From Paenibacillus azoreducens (GTDB lineage: Bacteria; Bacillota; Bacilli; Paenibacillales; Paenibacillaceae): a stretch of DNA of 64,000 bases. How positions within the stretch are numbered: position 1 is the first letter of the stretch; the number at the start of each line of letters is the position of its first letter. The notes beneath the pieces are model-generated. The model saw only the letters and a list, made by a program, of their open reading frames with translations, was not told where the DNA came from and ran no database searches. Made by a program: the position numbers and the translations under genes. The stretch covers positions 4,369,501 to 4,433,500 of the forward strand of contig NZ_AP025343.1 in assembly GCF_021654775.1 (NCBI RefSeq), written 5' to 3'. Positions 8,916 to 17,578 of this stretch are shown here, one piece after another.

Positions 8916-11132
8916 TTATTTCGCCTTCAATACCCGCATCGCGTTTAGTACCGCAATAAGCGTGACCCCAACATCCGAGAACACCGCTTCCCACATTGTC
9001 GCAATCCCAAATGCGCCCAAGAGGAGGAAGATTGCTTTAACCCCCAGCGCAAAAACAATGTTCTGCCATACAATCGAGCGCGTGCGCTTTGCGATATGAA
9101 TCGCCGTTCCGATCTTGGAAGGCTCATCCGTCATAATGACCACGTCCGCCGCTTCGATGGCGGCATCCGAGCCCAGACCGCCCATCGCCACGCCGACATC
9201 AGCTCTGGCGAGTACCGGCGTATCGTTGATGCCGTCGCCCACAAATACGATTTTTTCTTTTGCGGATTTCTTGCTGTCCAGCTTCTCGATCTCTTCCACT
9301 TTATGCTGCGGCAGCAGTTCGGCATGAACCTCATCCAATCCCAGCGAGCGGCCAACCGCTTCGCCAACCGCCTTGGAATCCCCTGTCAGCATAACGGTTT
9401 TCTTGCCCATCTGCTTCAGCGTGCGGATCGCTTCCGCCGCATCTTCCTTCACTTCATCCGAAATGGTAATGTATCCGGCATACCGGCCATCCACGCTGAT
9501 ATGCACCGTTGTTCCGGCAAGTTCCGGCTGTTTGAAAACTATAGATTCCTTATCCATGAGTTTGGTATTTCCGGCCAACACGGCTTTGCCGTCTACTTGC
9601 ACCTGAATGCCATGTCCGGAGATTTCGTTATAGCTTTCTATCCGTCCTTCATCCAACTCCCTGCCATAAGCCGTACGGATGGATTCGGCAATGGGATGCG
9701 TCGAATGAAATTCGGCGTAAGCTGCAATCTCCAGCAGCTGTTCCTTATTCATTCCCTCCAAGGTTGGACGGATATCCGTTACCTTAAAAGCGCCTTTGGT
9801 TAATGTGCCGGTTTTGTCGAAAACAACATATTTGACATCATTTAACGCTTCGAGATAGTTGCTTCCTTTGATCAGGATGCCCGCTTTGGAAGCCGCTCCG
9901 ATCCCGCCGAAGAAACCAAGCGGAATGGAAACGACCAGCGCGCAAGGACAAGAGATAACCAGGAATATAAGTGCTCTGTATATCCAATCCGAAAAGGCTG
10001 CTCCGCTGATTACAAGCGGCGGCACAAGCGCAAGGAGAACGGCCACGATCACCACGACCGGCGTATAGTATCTGGCGAATTTCGTAATAAAATTTTCGGT
10101 CGGAGCTTTCTTGCTGCTCGCATTTTGGACCAAATCCAAAATTTTCGAAACCGTCGATTCTCCGAAACCTTTGGTTACTTTAATGGTCAAAACGCCGTTT
10201 TTGTTGATAAATCCGCTTAATACATCGTGTCCTGTTTCAATTTCGCGGGGAACGGATTCGCCGGTCAAAGCCGATGTGTCCACCATCGAACTTCCTTCGA
10301 CTACCACACCGTCGAGCGGTACCTTTTCTCCCGGTTTGACGACGATATAATCGCCGACCTGCACTTCTTCCGGAGCCACGCGTTTCGTATCGCTGCCCAC
10401 TTTCAGGTTGGCAAAGTCCGGACGCAAGTCCATCATAGCGCTGATGGATTTGCGGGAACGGTTGACGGCAATTCCCTGGAACATCTCGCCGAGCTGGTAG
10501 AACAGCATAACCGCAACGCCTTCCGGATACTGGCCGACGCCAAATGCGCCTATGGTTGCGACCGACATCAGGAAATATTCATCGAATACCTGACCCCGGA
10601 TGATATTTTTGACGGCTTGAAGCACGATATCCGCGCCGGCAACCAAATATGCCGCAAGGAAGATCGCAAGCTCCACATACGGGCCGGCATCGATAAGCAA
10701 TCCAGCTGCGGTCAAAGCTGCGCCAACAACTAAACGGATCGCCATCTTTTTCGTTCCGCCGCTACCATGATCATGAGCATGAGAATGTCCTTCCGCTCCA
10801 TGGTCATGTCCGTGTGCATGGCCGTGTTCGTGACCATGATCATGACCGTGTTGATGGTCATGGTGACCGCCTTGTTTCTTATGCCCTGCAGATGGGTGGT
10901 CCATCACTGTAATATGCGGCTCAAGCTTTTTGATTTTCTTTTTCACATCGTAAAGCAGTGCTTCATTTTCCTCATCCGTTTCATAGATTAACGTCTGCTT
11001 GACGAAATTGACGGAGCAGGAACGAATTCCATCCATTTTCTTGACGTTGTCTTCAATTTTCATTGCACAATTGGCGCAATCCAAGCCGTCCAACACGAGT
11101 TCGCGTTTCACTCTTCCGGTTGCCTCAGCCAT
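8916..11132 (-). CDS. cadA: Zn/Cd(/Pb)-exporting P1B-type ATPase
   Basis: 738 residues from ATG 11132 (GGAGG 9 nt upstream); the longer frame would begin inside the operator. Order: a heavy-metal-associated domain with GLDCANCAMKIED, a His/Asp/Gly-rich linker of about 45 residues (repeated GHDHGH), eight predicted membrane helices, the actuator TGES, the metal-binding SCPCALVV, the phosphorylation site DKTGTLTKG, and GDGINDTPVLARADVGVAMG. The last helices carry LGVKAIFLL and SDVGVTLIAVLNAMR; the Lys and Asp are diagnostic of the P1B-2 Zn/Cd/Pb class rather than Cu. It exports divalent metal using ATP. An ArsR/SmtB-type operator lies over its transcription start, but no repressor gene is adjacent. 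Confidence 0.93.
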   Translation of the reverse strand: MAEATGRVKRELVLDGLDCANCAMKIEDNVKKMDGIRSCSVNFVKQTLIYETDEENEALLYDVKKKIKKLEPHITVMDHPSAGHKKQGGHHDHQHGHDHGHEHGHAHGHDHGAEGHSHAHDHGSGGTKKMAIRLVVGAALTAAGLLIDAGPYVELAIFLAAYLVAGADIVLQAVKNIIRGQVFDEYFLMSVATIGAFGVGQYPEGVAVMLFYQLGEMFQGIAVNRSRKSISAMMDLRPDFANLKVGSDTKRVAPEEVQVGDYIVVKPGEKVPLDGVVVEGSSMVDTSALTGESVPREIETGHDVLSGFINKNGVLTIKVTKGFGESTVSKILDLVQNASSKKAPTENFITKFARYYTPVVVIVAVLLALVPPLVISGAAFSDWIYRALIFLVISCPCALVVSIPLGFFGGIGAASKAGILIKGSNYLEALNDVKYVVFDKTGTLTKGAFKVTDIRPTLEGMNKEQLLEIAAYAEFHSTHPIAESIRTAYGRELDEGRIESYNEISGHGIQVQVDGKAVLAGNTKLMDKESIVFKQPELAGTTVHISVDGRYAGYITISDEVKEDAAEAIRTLKQMGKKTVMLTGDSKAVGEAVGRSLGLDEVHAELLPQHKVEEIEKLDSKKSAKEKIVFVGDGINDTPVLARADVGVAMGGLGSDAAIEAADVVIMTDEPSKIGTAIHIAKRTRSIVWQNIVFALGVKAIFLLLGAFGIATMWEAVFSDVGVTLIAVLNAMRVLKAK

Positions 11133-11164
11133 CTTAAACAGCCTCCGATCTAAACTGCGATATA

Positions 11165-11230
11165 ATATGAGCATATGTTCATATGTGACTTGTTAAGCAT
11201 ATTATATTCACTTTACCGGGAAGATGTCAA
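11165..11230 (-). promoter_or_regulatory. Promoter of the metal ATPase with ArsR/SmtB-type operator
   Basis: Minus-strand -35 TTGACA (11225-11230) and -10 TATAAT (11201-11206) are 18 bp apart. Just downstream, at 11165-11184, is the 20-bp symmetric site ATATGAGCATATGTTCATAT (ATATGA-N8-TCATAT), the form bound by CzrA/CadC/SmtB-type metal-responsive repressors. Its place after the start site fits simple repression lifted by Zn or Cd. The cognate repressor is not in the window. Confidence 0.75.
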
Positions 11231-11261
11231 TGCACTCTCTCCTAAAATTAGTATCATCGGC

Positions 11262-11287
11262 AAAAAAAACCGCGTTTATACGCGGTT
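11262..11287 (-). terminator. Terminator downstream of the 226-residue membrane protein
   Basis: On the minus strand AACCGCG, a 6-nt loop and CGCGGTT run into eight T. Confidence 0.8.
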
Positions 11288-11296
11288 CATGCAGAA

Positions 11297-11977
11297 TTAT
11301 GTACATTGGGATTCTTTTTTCTCAAGGATTACTTTCATGATCAAAGCCATAATGGCCATGAACAGCAAGATAAGCTGCATCCCGCCAAGTCCCAGCCATA
11401 ACGCTTCTACCGATTCGTCCACAAGCGATACGGCAAACAAGCCGATCGCTGACCACATCACGGTGCAAACCAGAAGATAACTGCTGAAGATCCGCTCCCG
11501 ATGCCGGAATTGATAGACAACGACGGCTGCTGCAACAATGGCGGTACCGACTGCGGGATACCCCCCGTCGTCCAGAAAAATTCGCAGCAGATCCCAAATG
11601 CCATACGCGGAAATTAGCCAGGTCAGTCCCGTATTGGCGTAAACCGTCCAAGGCTTATGCTGTTTCACGCACTTGTAAGCAATGATCAGGACGGCCGCCA
11701 AAGCAGCCAGCAGAATTCCCGATGTCCCGCCTGTATAATAAAGCAAAGATTTCGGCGAATGCATCATTGCCTTCGCGTTAAAAACGAACGGACTGAGTCT
11801 CCATATCAAAATGCCGATCAAAAGCGCAACCATAAGATCGTCCAATACTGCCTTTCGAAGCCGGGTATCCAAATGTCTTGTCCGGAAAAGAATGACCAGA
11901 TATCCGGTGGACGCAGCAATGATTGCCATAATCAATGAGTACTTTAGCATGATCGGACCGATCATAATCACCTGCAA
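11297..11977 (-). CDS. Polytopic membrane protein of unknown function
   Basis: 226 residues from TTG 11977, with AAGGAG about 9 nt upstream. At least six hydrophobic helices; charged loops include RTRHLDTRLRKAVLDD and YQFRHRERI. The second helix with LDDLMVALLIGILIWRLSPF followed by GGTSG has a faint resemblance to prolipoprotein diacylglyceryl transferase, but the protein is short and the Lgt catalytic residues are not evident, so no function is assigned. It follows the rhodanese gene on the same strand after a hairpin at 12063-12097, and may share its expression. Confidence 0.6.
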   Translation of the reverse strand: MQVIMIGPIMLKYSLIMAIIAASTGYLVILFRTRHLDTRLRKAVLDDLMVALLIGILIWRLSPFVFNAKAMMHSPKSLLYYTGGTSGILLAALAAVLIIAYKCVKQHKPWTVYANTGLTWLISAYGIWDLLRIFLDDGGYPAVGTAIVAAAVVVYQFRHRERIFSSYLLVCTVMWSAIGLFAVSLVDESVEALWLGLGGMQLILLFMAIMALIMKVILEKKESQCT

Positions 11978-12062
11978 TATGTACGGCTCCTTCCTTTCAT
12001 TGATTGTAACGGTTCCAGGCTGGTATACCGCAAGGCCCTTCAGTTCCCCCGCCTTATAGCAA

Positions 12063-12097
12063 GAAAGAACCCGGCAAAGCTAGGCCTGGTTCTTTCA
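12063..12097 (-). terminator. Hairpin between rhodanese and membrane-protein genes
   Basis: GAAAGAACC with GGC pairs with GCC and GGTTCTTTC around a short loop. The following T run is poor, so it may be a weak terminator or a processing hairpin. Confidence 0.45.
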
Positions 12098-12133
12098 GTA
12101 ATGCAACTTCTCGACCATCAAGTCGTTAAAAAA

Positions 12134-12538
12134 TCAGCAACCGACCGAGCGGCAGCAGCAGCCGCAATTCCAAGGAGCTTTGACGTTGCTTGGAGCATAT
12201 ATCCTCAAGAAACCATACCTCTTCAGCATACGTGCCGCCTTTTTGGTCTTGCGGACGTTTTCTGCCAAAATGACCACAGGCGCTTCGGATGTAAGCTGCG
12301 ACTCATGAACATAGGGCAGTCTGCCTATGGAAATATTGATCGAACCCGGAACATGATGCTTTATATAATCTACCTGATCCCTTACATCAAGCAATTGCAT
12401 TCCATGCCGATCCTTTTCATATGAATATAGATCTTCATTGCTAATAAAGGTCAGACCTTGAACCGGGGTCAGTTCCCGAACAACCCATACAACAGCCGTT
12501 GCGGCAGCAAACAATGCAAACAATATCCACAGTATCAA
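12134..12538 (-). CDS. Membrane-anchored rhodanese-like protein lacking the usual catalytic Cys
   Basis: 134 residues from TTG 12538, with GGAGG 7 nt upstream. One N-terminal helix (1-20) anchors a rhodanese fold (about 28-125) with LLDVRDQVDYIKHHVPGSINI and a helix like KKAARMLKRYGF. The active-site loop, normally VxCxxGxRS, reads VVILAENVRK, so the persulfide-carrying Cys is replaced by Ala. The C-terminus is NCGCCCRSVGC, five Cys in the last eleven residues, which could take over sulfur or metal binding (inference). Its promoter overlaps a CsoR/CstR-type operator identical in form to those of the 44-kb sulfur cluster, which puts it in the same regulon. Confidence 0.8.
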   Translation of the reverse strand: MILWILFALFAAATAVVWVVRELTPVQGLTFISNEDLYSYEKDRHGMQLLDVRDQVDYIKHHVPGSINISIGRLPYVHESQLTSEAPVVILAENVRKTKKAARMLKRYGFLRIYAPSNVKAPWNCGCCCRSVGC

Positions 12539-12582
12539 TTTCGTTCCTCCTTGAACCGTGTCTTGTTTAACGACGTAATTAC

Positions 12583-12633
12583 ATACCCAGAGGGGTATAA
12601 GAACATTATAGAAGCGCTCATTCTAAAAATCAA
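12583..12633 (-). promoter_or_regulatory. Promoter and CsoR/CstR-type operator of the 12.1-kb rhodanese
   Basis: Minus-strand -35 TTGATT (12628-12633), 17-bp spacer, -10 TATAAT (12605-12610). Overlapping the expected start is ATACCC-AGAG-GGGTAT at 12583-12598, a perfect inverted repeat of the CsoR/CstR class. CsoR responds to Cu(I) and CstR to persulfides; the rhodanese target favours CstR. Confidence 0.75.
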
Positions 12634-12646
12634 CAAAAATTATTCA

Positions 12647-14404
12647 TCACCCTTGTGAGATCGAATCGGCAATCCGCAGCTGCTGATTGGCAAACTCCCG
12701 ATACATGGCATGGTTTTCAACCATTTCATGATGCGTGCCTCTTCCCGTTATATGCCCTTTTTCAATAAACAGGATCTGGTCGGCATCCACGACAGTAGAC
12801 AAACGATGGGCTATAACCAGCGTTGTGCGCCCTTTCATCAGATTTTGCAGCGCCTTCTGCACAAAAACCTCCGACTGGCTGTCCAGACTTGAAGTCGCTT
12901 CATCCAACATCAGAATTTGCGGGTTCCGGAGAAGCGCACGGGCAATGGAAATCCGTTGCCGCTGACCTCCCGATAATTTGATCCCGCGTTCTCCAACTTC
13001 GGTCTGATAACCCTCAGGCAATTCATCGATAAATATGTCGGCATACGCCATATGGGCAGCATGTTTGAGTTCTTCCTCGCTTACTTCGCGGTCCATGCCG
13101 TAACATATGTTATCCCGGATTGTCCCTGCCACGATCGGACTTTCCTGCGGGACGTATCCGATTTGCTTGCGCCATGACTGGAGTGAATATTCGCTGACAT
13201 CCTCTCCTCCGACCCGGATGACCCCGCTGTCAGGAAGATAAAAACGTTCCAGGACGGAAAACAGTGTGGTTTTGCCACCCCCGCTCGGTCCGACAACAGC
13301 CGTCACTTTCCCCGGTTTCAGCGTAAAACTGATGTCATGCAGAACGGTATCGCCTTTTTCATATGAAAAATGAACATGCTCAAGCTCGATGGTTTGAATG
13401 GGACCGGACAGCGTTTTGCCTTCCGATACGTTTTCCTGTCTATCTTCCAGTATATTGACAATACGTTCCGTAGCCCCCACCGATTTTTGCAGTTGTGTAA
13501 AAAACATCGTAATCTGGTTCATCGGCATGATAATCTGTACCAGATATAAAATAAATGCCACCAAATCACCTGCGGACAGCGCCCCGCTTGATACTCGCAA
13601 GCCACCGTACCCGATAATAAGCACCATGAGACCCATCATTACAAAAGAAATAATCGGACCGATAAAAGCCTGGATTTTGCCCTCACGTATGCCGAGCCTC
13701 AACAATCCCTGAATCGCCTTTTGACCGACTTCCGTTTCCCGGTCTTCCGCATTGGAGGCTTTTACAAGCCGAATCTCGGAGAGGACCTGATTCAGGATCG
13801 TCGTAAAATCGGCGGTCTCATCCTGCAGACGGCGCGAGATGTGAAGCATAACCCGGCCGAGCGGAACCAAAACCGCAGCCGTAACGGGAATTGCCGCAAG
13901 GATAATCAGCGTCATTTTCCAATCGAGAAGCAGCAAAATGACGATTGCCCCCACCATCGAAATCACGCCGTTAAAAAATCCCGTGACATGCTCGGACACA
14001 AGTCCCTTCAGCACCGCAGTGTCATTTGTCATCCGGCTAATCGTATCGCCTGTCCGGTGATTGTCGTAGTATGGAATGGGCAGCTTCAGCAGCTTTTTCC
14101 AGAGACGGTCGCGCAGCTTGGCAACCACCTCTTGTCCCAACCTGTTCAGCAAATAAATCGATACCCCGCCGGAAATGGCGGAAACCACGAAGCTTACCAC
14201 AAGCAAAACAATTTGAACGGGTTTGATGTCGTTCACCGTAAAACTGTCCACCAGCCCTTTGGTAAACAAAGGCACCACAAGACTCACCAAAGTGGAGAAA
14301 ATGCTTAAAACCGCCGCCACAGAAAGCATCCAGGCGGATGGCTTGGTTTGGCGGACCAGGTGGACAAACGCTTTCCAGTTCCCTTTTTGATAACCTTCTT
14401 TCAT
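12647..14404 (-). CDS. bmrA: BmrA-type multidrug ABC exporter (half transporter)
   Basis: 585 residues from ATG 14404 (AGGAG 10 nt upstream), close to the 589 of B. subtilis BmrA, which it resembles along its length. Six transmembrane helices (about 25-310) precede the nucleotide-binding domain with Walker A GPSGGGKTT, Q-loop YVPQESPIVAGTIRDNICYG, signature LSGGQRQRISIARALL, Walker B ILMLDEATSSLD and switch His IAHRLSTV. It acts as a homodimer exporting drugs or other hydrophobic compounds. It is divergent from a phosphotransferase gene; a palindrome at 14461-14478 sits between them. Confidence 0.93.
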   Translation of the reverse strand: MKEGYQKGNWKAFVHLVRQTKPSAWMLSVAAVLSIFSTLVSLVVPLFTKGLVDSFTVNDIKPVQIVLLVVSFVVSAISGGVSIYLLNRLGQEVVAKLRDRLWKKLLKLPIPYYDNHRTGDTISRMTNDTAVLKGLVSEHVTGFFNGVISMVGAIVILLLLDWKMTLIILAAIPVTAAVLVPLGRVMLHISRRLQDETADFTTILNQVLSEIRLVKASNAEDRETEVGQKAIQGLLRLGIREGKIQAFIGPIISFVMMGLMVLIIGYGGLRVSSGALSAGDLVAFILYLVQIIMPMNQITMFFTQLQKSVGATERIVNILEDRQENVSEGKTLSGPIQTIELEHVHFSYEKGDTVLHDISFTLKPGKVTAVVGPSGGGKTTLFSVLERFYLPDSGVIRVGGEDVSEYSLQSWRKQIGYVPQESPIVAGTIRDNICYGMDREVSEEELKHAAHMAYADIFIDELPEGYQTEVGERGIKLSGGQRQRISIARALLRNPQILMLDEATSSLDSQSEVFVQKALQNLMKGRTTLVIAHRLSTVVDADQILFIEKGHITGRGTHHEMVENHAMYREFANQQLRIADSISQG

Positions 14405-14460
14405 TTTATGATTTCTCCTATCCATGTATAATAATGTTAACATCCTTTTCTTAACTAATT

Positions 14461-14478
14461 ATACATTCACTAATGTAT
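14461..14478. promoter_or_regulatory. Palindromic operator candidate between bmrA and the phosphotransferase
   Basis: ATACATT-CACT-AATGTAT is a perfect 7-bp inverted repeat in the 103-bp divergent intergenic region. Size and symmetry suit a MarR- or TetR-type repressor controlling one or both genes; the protein is not identified. Confidence 0.45.
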
Positions 14479-14507
14479 GAAGTCATATCTTGGAGGTGAG
14501 CGTGCAC

Positions 14508-15488
14508 ATGAAAGAGAATTGGGAACGGCCGGCTGCTCCGGCGCCAATGAACCAGACCCAGGCTTCCGCACTGGTCTCGGACTTATTTCCCGGAAAACAG
14601 GTCTTGCAGGTTGAACGAATTGGAACAGGCCTCAGCAACTCCAACTACGTCATCAGGTTTTCAGGCATGTCAGTTCCATACATACTAAGAGTATATCGGG
14701 AAGGGGCATGGATTGCCGAAAAAGAACAGGCTATTCATCAGCTTGTAATGAATTCGGCGCCCGTTCCGCAGATTTTATATATGGATGCGAGCTGCACACG
14801 GTTAAGCCAACCTTATGCCGTACTGGAATGGATGCCGGGAAAACTGCTGCGGGATGTACTCCAAAACGGTGATGCCGATGAAATTTCCCGATGCGCCGCT
14901 TCCGCCGGGGCAGCGTTGGCCCAAATCCACAGCCATCAGTTCGAAGAACCGGGGTTCTTTGGCAGCGAACTGAATATCGCCCAACGCATCAAGATGGATG
15001 CGGACACATTTACGGCTTTTATCGACGACAGCCTCGAGCAGCAAAACGCCGGCCAATATCTTGGGAGCGGCATTGCACGCCGATTGCAAGAATGCTGCGC
15101 AAAACTCGCCCCCTACTTGGATGAGCAAGCCGGTAAACCGGTGCTGGTTCATTCCGATTACAACGGTCTCAATATCCTGTTCAAAGACGGCGCCGTATCG
15201 GCCGTTCTCGATTGGGAGTTCGCGTATTCAGGCAGCCGGCTCTGCGATATTGGAAATATGTTGCGATACGAAAAACCGGACTCTATATTCGAACAAGCCT
15301 TTATAAAGGGCTATGTAGAAGCTGGAGGGCAGCTCCCCTTCAACTGGCGTATGCTTGCCAGACTGGAGGATCTCGTTGCTCTCTGCGATTTGTTGAACCG
15401 ATCGACACCGGCCATGCCGAACCGCATTTCGGATTTGAAGTCGTTGATTGCAAACAGCATTGAGGAACTCAGTCTATGCATGGGCTAA
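14508..15488 (+). CDS. APH/choline-kinase-like phosphotransferase
   Basis: 326 residues; ATG 14508 is 9 nt after GGAGGTG, better than the TTG at 14490. The kinase fold is clear: N-lobe RIGTGLSNSNYVIRF and PYILRVYREG, catalytic loop PVLVHSDYNGLNILF (HxDxxxxN) and metal-binding AVLDWEFAYSG. Members phosphorylate small hydroxylated molecules such as aminoglycosides, homoserine, choline or sugars. The substrate cannot be told. Being divergent from a BmrA exporter behind a shared palindrome suggests a possible detoxification role, but this is inference. Confidence 0.85.
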   Translation: MKENWERPAAPAPMNQTQASALVSDLFPGKQVLQVERIGTGLSNSNYVIRFSGMSVPYILRVYREGAWIAEKEQAIHQLVMNSAPVPQILYMDASCTRLSQPYAVLEWMPGKLLRDVLQNGDADEISRCAASAGAALAQIHSHQFEEPGFFGSELNIAQRIKMDADTFTAFIDDSLEQQNAGQYLGSGIARRLQECCAKLAPYLDEQAGKPVLVHSDYNGLNILFKDGAVSAVLDWEFAYSGSRLCDIGNMLRYEKPDSIFEQAFIKGYVEAGGQLPFNWRMLARLEDLVALCDLLNRSTPAMPNRISDLKSLIANSIEELSLCMG

Positions 15489-15620
15489 CGAAACACATAA
15501 TCGTTATTCGAGCAAAAAAGAGCTTCTAAAACTTTATATGAAAATATGCTTTTGCTGTTTTTGAGACAAAAACCATAACATTTTCATTGTTGGTGTTGAC
15601 CGTGAGGTTATGTGAGTTTC

Positions 15621-15803
15621 TAACGGACACCACAGCCGCTAAGAGGTCAAAAACAGCCTTTTTTAAATTTTAACGGACACCACGACGCTTAATTGCTCCA
15701 AAACACCACCACAAAGGGACTTTTTGATTAAATAGCGGCGTCTGTGTCCGTTAGAATTCAAAACGGTCGAAATCATCCTCGATAGCGTCCGCTGTGTCCG
15801 TTA
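15621..15803 (+). repeat. Four-arm palindromic repeat, family 1, copy 1
   Basis: 183 bp. Arms start with TAACGGACAC at 15621 and 15671 (50 bp apart); the mirror arms end with GTGTCCGTTA at 15753 and 15803 (50 bp apart). The centre carries AAAGGGAC. It lies between the convergent ends of the phosphotransferase and DUF418 genes. Confidence 0.9.
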
Positions 15804-15956
15804 GAATTCTGCGCAGGTCAGCATCGTGTCATTTTGCGGCTCTGGCTCTGTACTTCTCAGAATTTCACTGAAGATTTGGAATGAGGTGCTGCCCCAAATG
15901 TAAGGTTCAATTGGTCTTGAAAACAGCCGACCTCATAGACTGCGAACTCCAATTAA

Positions 15957-16132
15957 TTGCAAAAGTGCAGTTTTTGGAGCTCGAATTGCAAAAAAATATC
16001 AAATGGTTGCGATAGTGCATTTATTTTCTCGTTCGAAGGATAAATGTAAATATAACAACGTAAAAAGATGCACTTTTGCAGGCTTTCTCCTGAAATTGGG
16101 CTAATACGATTGAAAAACCTGCACTTTTGCAA
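15957..16132 (+). repeat. Four-arm palindromic repeat, family 2
   Basis: 176 bp. Outer arms TTGCAAAAGTGCAG (15957-15970) and CTGCACTTTTGCAA (16119-16132) are perfect complements. Inner arms TTGCGATAGTGCAT (16007-16020) and ATGCACTTTTGCAG (16068-16081) are near complements. Offsets are 50 and 51 bp, the same plan as family 1 with unrelated sequence. The 60-codon minus-strand ORF across it is a by-product of the repeat. Confidence 0.8.
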
Positions 16133-16258
16133 CAATCTCGAATTTTCCCTTTACATCACATCGCAGTACATCAAAGCAAATCGCAACTGGCGAGTATAAT
16201 CAAAAAAGTCTATCCAAGAAGGGAATTACGGATGAGCCAGTCCCAAATTTAGAACAAC

Positions 16259-16307
16259 AAAGCCTTCAAAACCACCGCAGCAGCGGGTTTGAAGGCTTCT
16301 TTATTGT
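16259..16307 (+). terminator. Strong terminator without an assigned gene
   Basis: AAGCCTTCAAA with CC pairs with GG and TTTGAAGGCTT across an 11-nt GC-rich loop, then CTTTATTGTTT. It may end a short transcript starting near 16207. Confidence 0.65.
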
Positions 16308-16380
16308 TTGAAATCCTGCCTGTGGCGGGGCTTAAAAAGCATAAACGACTTTTAGGACAGCCCCTTCTCAGGCAATCTAG

Positions 16381-16473
16381 GACGCGGATTCTACCTGCGT
16401 CTTTTTGGTTCAAGCTCATCCATGAGGACCGATTCCGGCAGCTTGATCCCGCGGATTCTACCCGCGTCTTTTT
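16381..16473 (+). repeat. Two tandem copies of a terminator-like hairpin
   Basis: GCGGATTCTACC(T/C)GCGTCTTTTT occurs at 16384-16406 and again at 16451-16473. Each copy folds into a GC stem with an ATTCTA loop followed by five T and then (G/A)GTTCAAGC. The copies are 67 bp apart. Confidence 0.55.
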
Positions 16474-16548
16474 AGTTCAAGCAAACTTGCACCCTTATTT
16501 TCTTTAAAAATTCTAAATGTTCTATGGAATATCATTTTTCTATAAGTC

Positions 16549-17571
16549 CTATTGAAAATCATTTTTCAGCTGACGTTCCTGCTTCCCCTCAGATTTATAA
16601 TGCTCAGGAATTTTACCATACGTGCCTAACCGCCAAATCCATTCCAGAGGTCCCATAGCAAAACGTTTCAACCACATGGTGCTGATCACCATTTGGAGCA
16701 GCAGAATCTCTGCGGCAATCATGGCCAAGATCAAATAATAAGCACGCCCGCTCAGGCCCAGCACTGCATCCAATGTTAAAATGATGACGGTCTGCATAAT
16801 GTAATTGGTCAGCGCCATGCGTCCGAGCCGATTCAGCGGCATCAGCCACTTTCTCATGAACGGATACTGCAAAAGCAGCGTAAGCGACGTGACGTAAAAT
16901 ACATCTTCCGCAATGGCCCCCGCCGCCATCCCAACATCGAGCATCCCGGTTCGATCAATAATGGCATACTGCGCCCATAAGCCGAACGGGATGAGGACCA
17001 GCGAAACCACCTGCGCAATGATCCAGCGCTTCTTATATTGGCCCACCTGCTCAAATATGCGGCTTTGGCCCGCCCACAGGCCCAGTACAAACATGCTGAG
17101 ACTCATGCCGAGAGCTCCAAAACTTTGGCCCAAAACCAAGATCACGATTCCCAGAAACAGATTGACTGCAGGTTTCAAATTATACAACGGCAGCAGCAGG
17201 AAGCCCAAAATCGAATACAGCATCAACGCTTCTCCAGGCTGGAACTTGCTATGGATAAACCCGAATACGAGCAGAATCAGCAGCCTTCGCACAAACAAGA
17301 GATAGGCTTTATCCCCTCTCGCTTTGGCGCGGGAAATAAACAAGTAAAAACCTATACCGAATAAAAAGCTGAATATCGTATAAAAACGGCCGTATATCCC
17401 ATAATCAATTAGTTTTAATACGCCAACCTCAAGCTGGCTCCAAAATCCATAATCCTGCGGCATATGCTCATAAGGAATCATCTGAAAGATGTTGATGAAG
17501 ATAATCCCGACAAGCGCAAATCCGCGCAAATAATCCAGGACGTCAATTCGTTTCATGGTGAATCCGTTCAT
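16549..17571 (-). CDS. DUF418-family membrane protein
   Basis: 340 residues, starting at ATG 17571; an alternative ATG at 17556 (MKRIDVLDYLRGFAL) is possible. About nine to ten hydrophobic helices. The N-terminus RIDVLDYLRGFALVGIIFINI and the C-terminal half with NRLGRMALTNYIMQT match the DUF418/YeiB-like family of membrane acyltransferase-related proteins, whose substrates are mostly unknown. It starts 7 bp after the BceB-like permease, so it is probably cotranscribed with that transporter; a link to envelope resistance is inference. Confidence 0.85.
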   Translation of the reverse strand: MNGFTMKRIDVLDYLRGFALVGIIFINIFQMIPYEHMPQDYGFWSQLEVGVLKLIDYGIYGRFYTIFSFLFGIGFYLFISRAKARGDKAYLLFVRRLLILLVFGFIHSKFQPGEALMLYSILGFLLLPLYNLKPAVNLFLGIVILVLGQSFGALGMSLSMFVLGLWAGQSRIFEQVGQYKKRWIIAQVVSLVLIPFGLWAQYAIIDRTGMLDVGMAAGAIAEDVFYVTSLTLLLQYPFMRKWLMPLNRLGRMALTNYIMQTVIILTLDAVLGLSGRAYYLILAMIAAEILLLQMVISTMWLKRFAMGPLEWIWRLGTYGKIPEHYKSEGKQERQLKNDFQ

Positions 17572-17578
17572 CACCTTT

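Larger units (their letters stand above)
15489..16548. other. 1.06-kb gene-free region with two repeat elements and terminators
   Basis: No convincing gene. It holds one 183-bp four-arm element (15621-15803), a second element of different sequence but like plan (15957-16132), a TATAAT at 16195-16200 followed by a six-codon ORF (MSQSQI, near 16232) and a strong terminator (16259-16307), then two tandem terminator-like hairpins. A short transcript between the TATAAT and the terminator is possible but no good -35 box was seen. Confidence 0.6.

Noticed and set aside
15953..16135. 60-codon minus-strand ORF
   Set aside because: It is created by the family 2 repeat (repeated LQKC words come from TGCAAAAG arms) and has no RBS.
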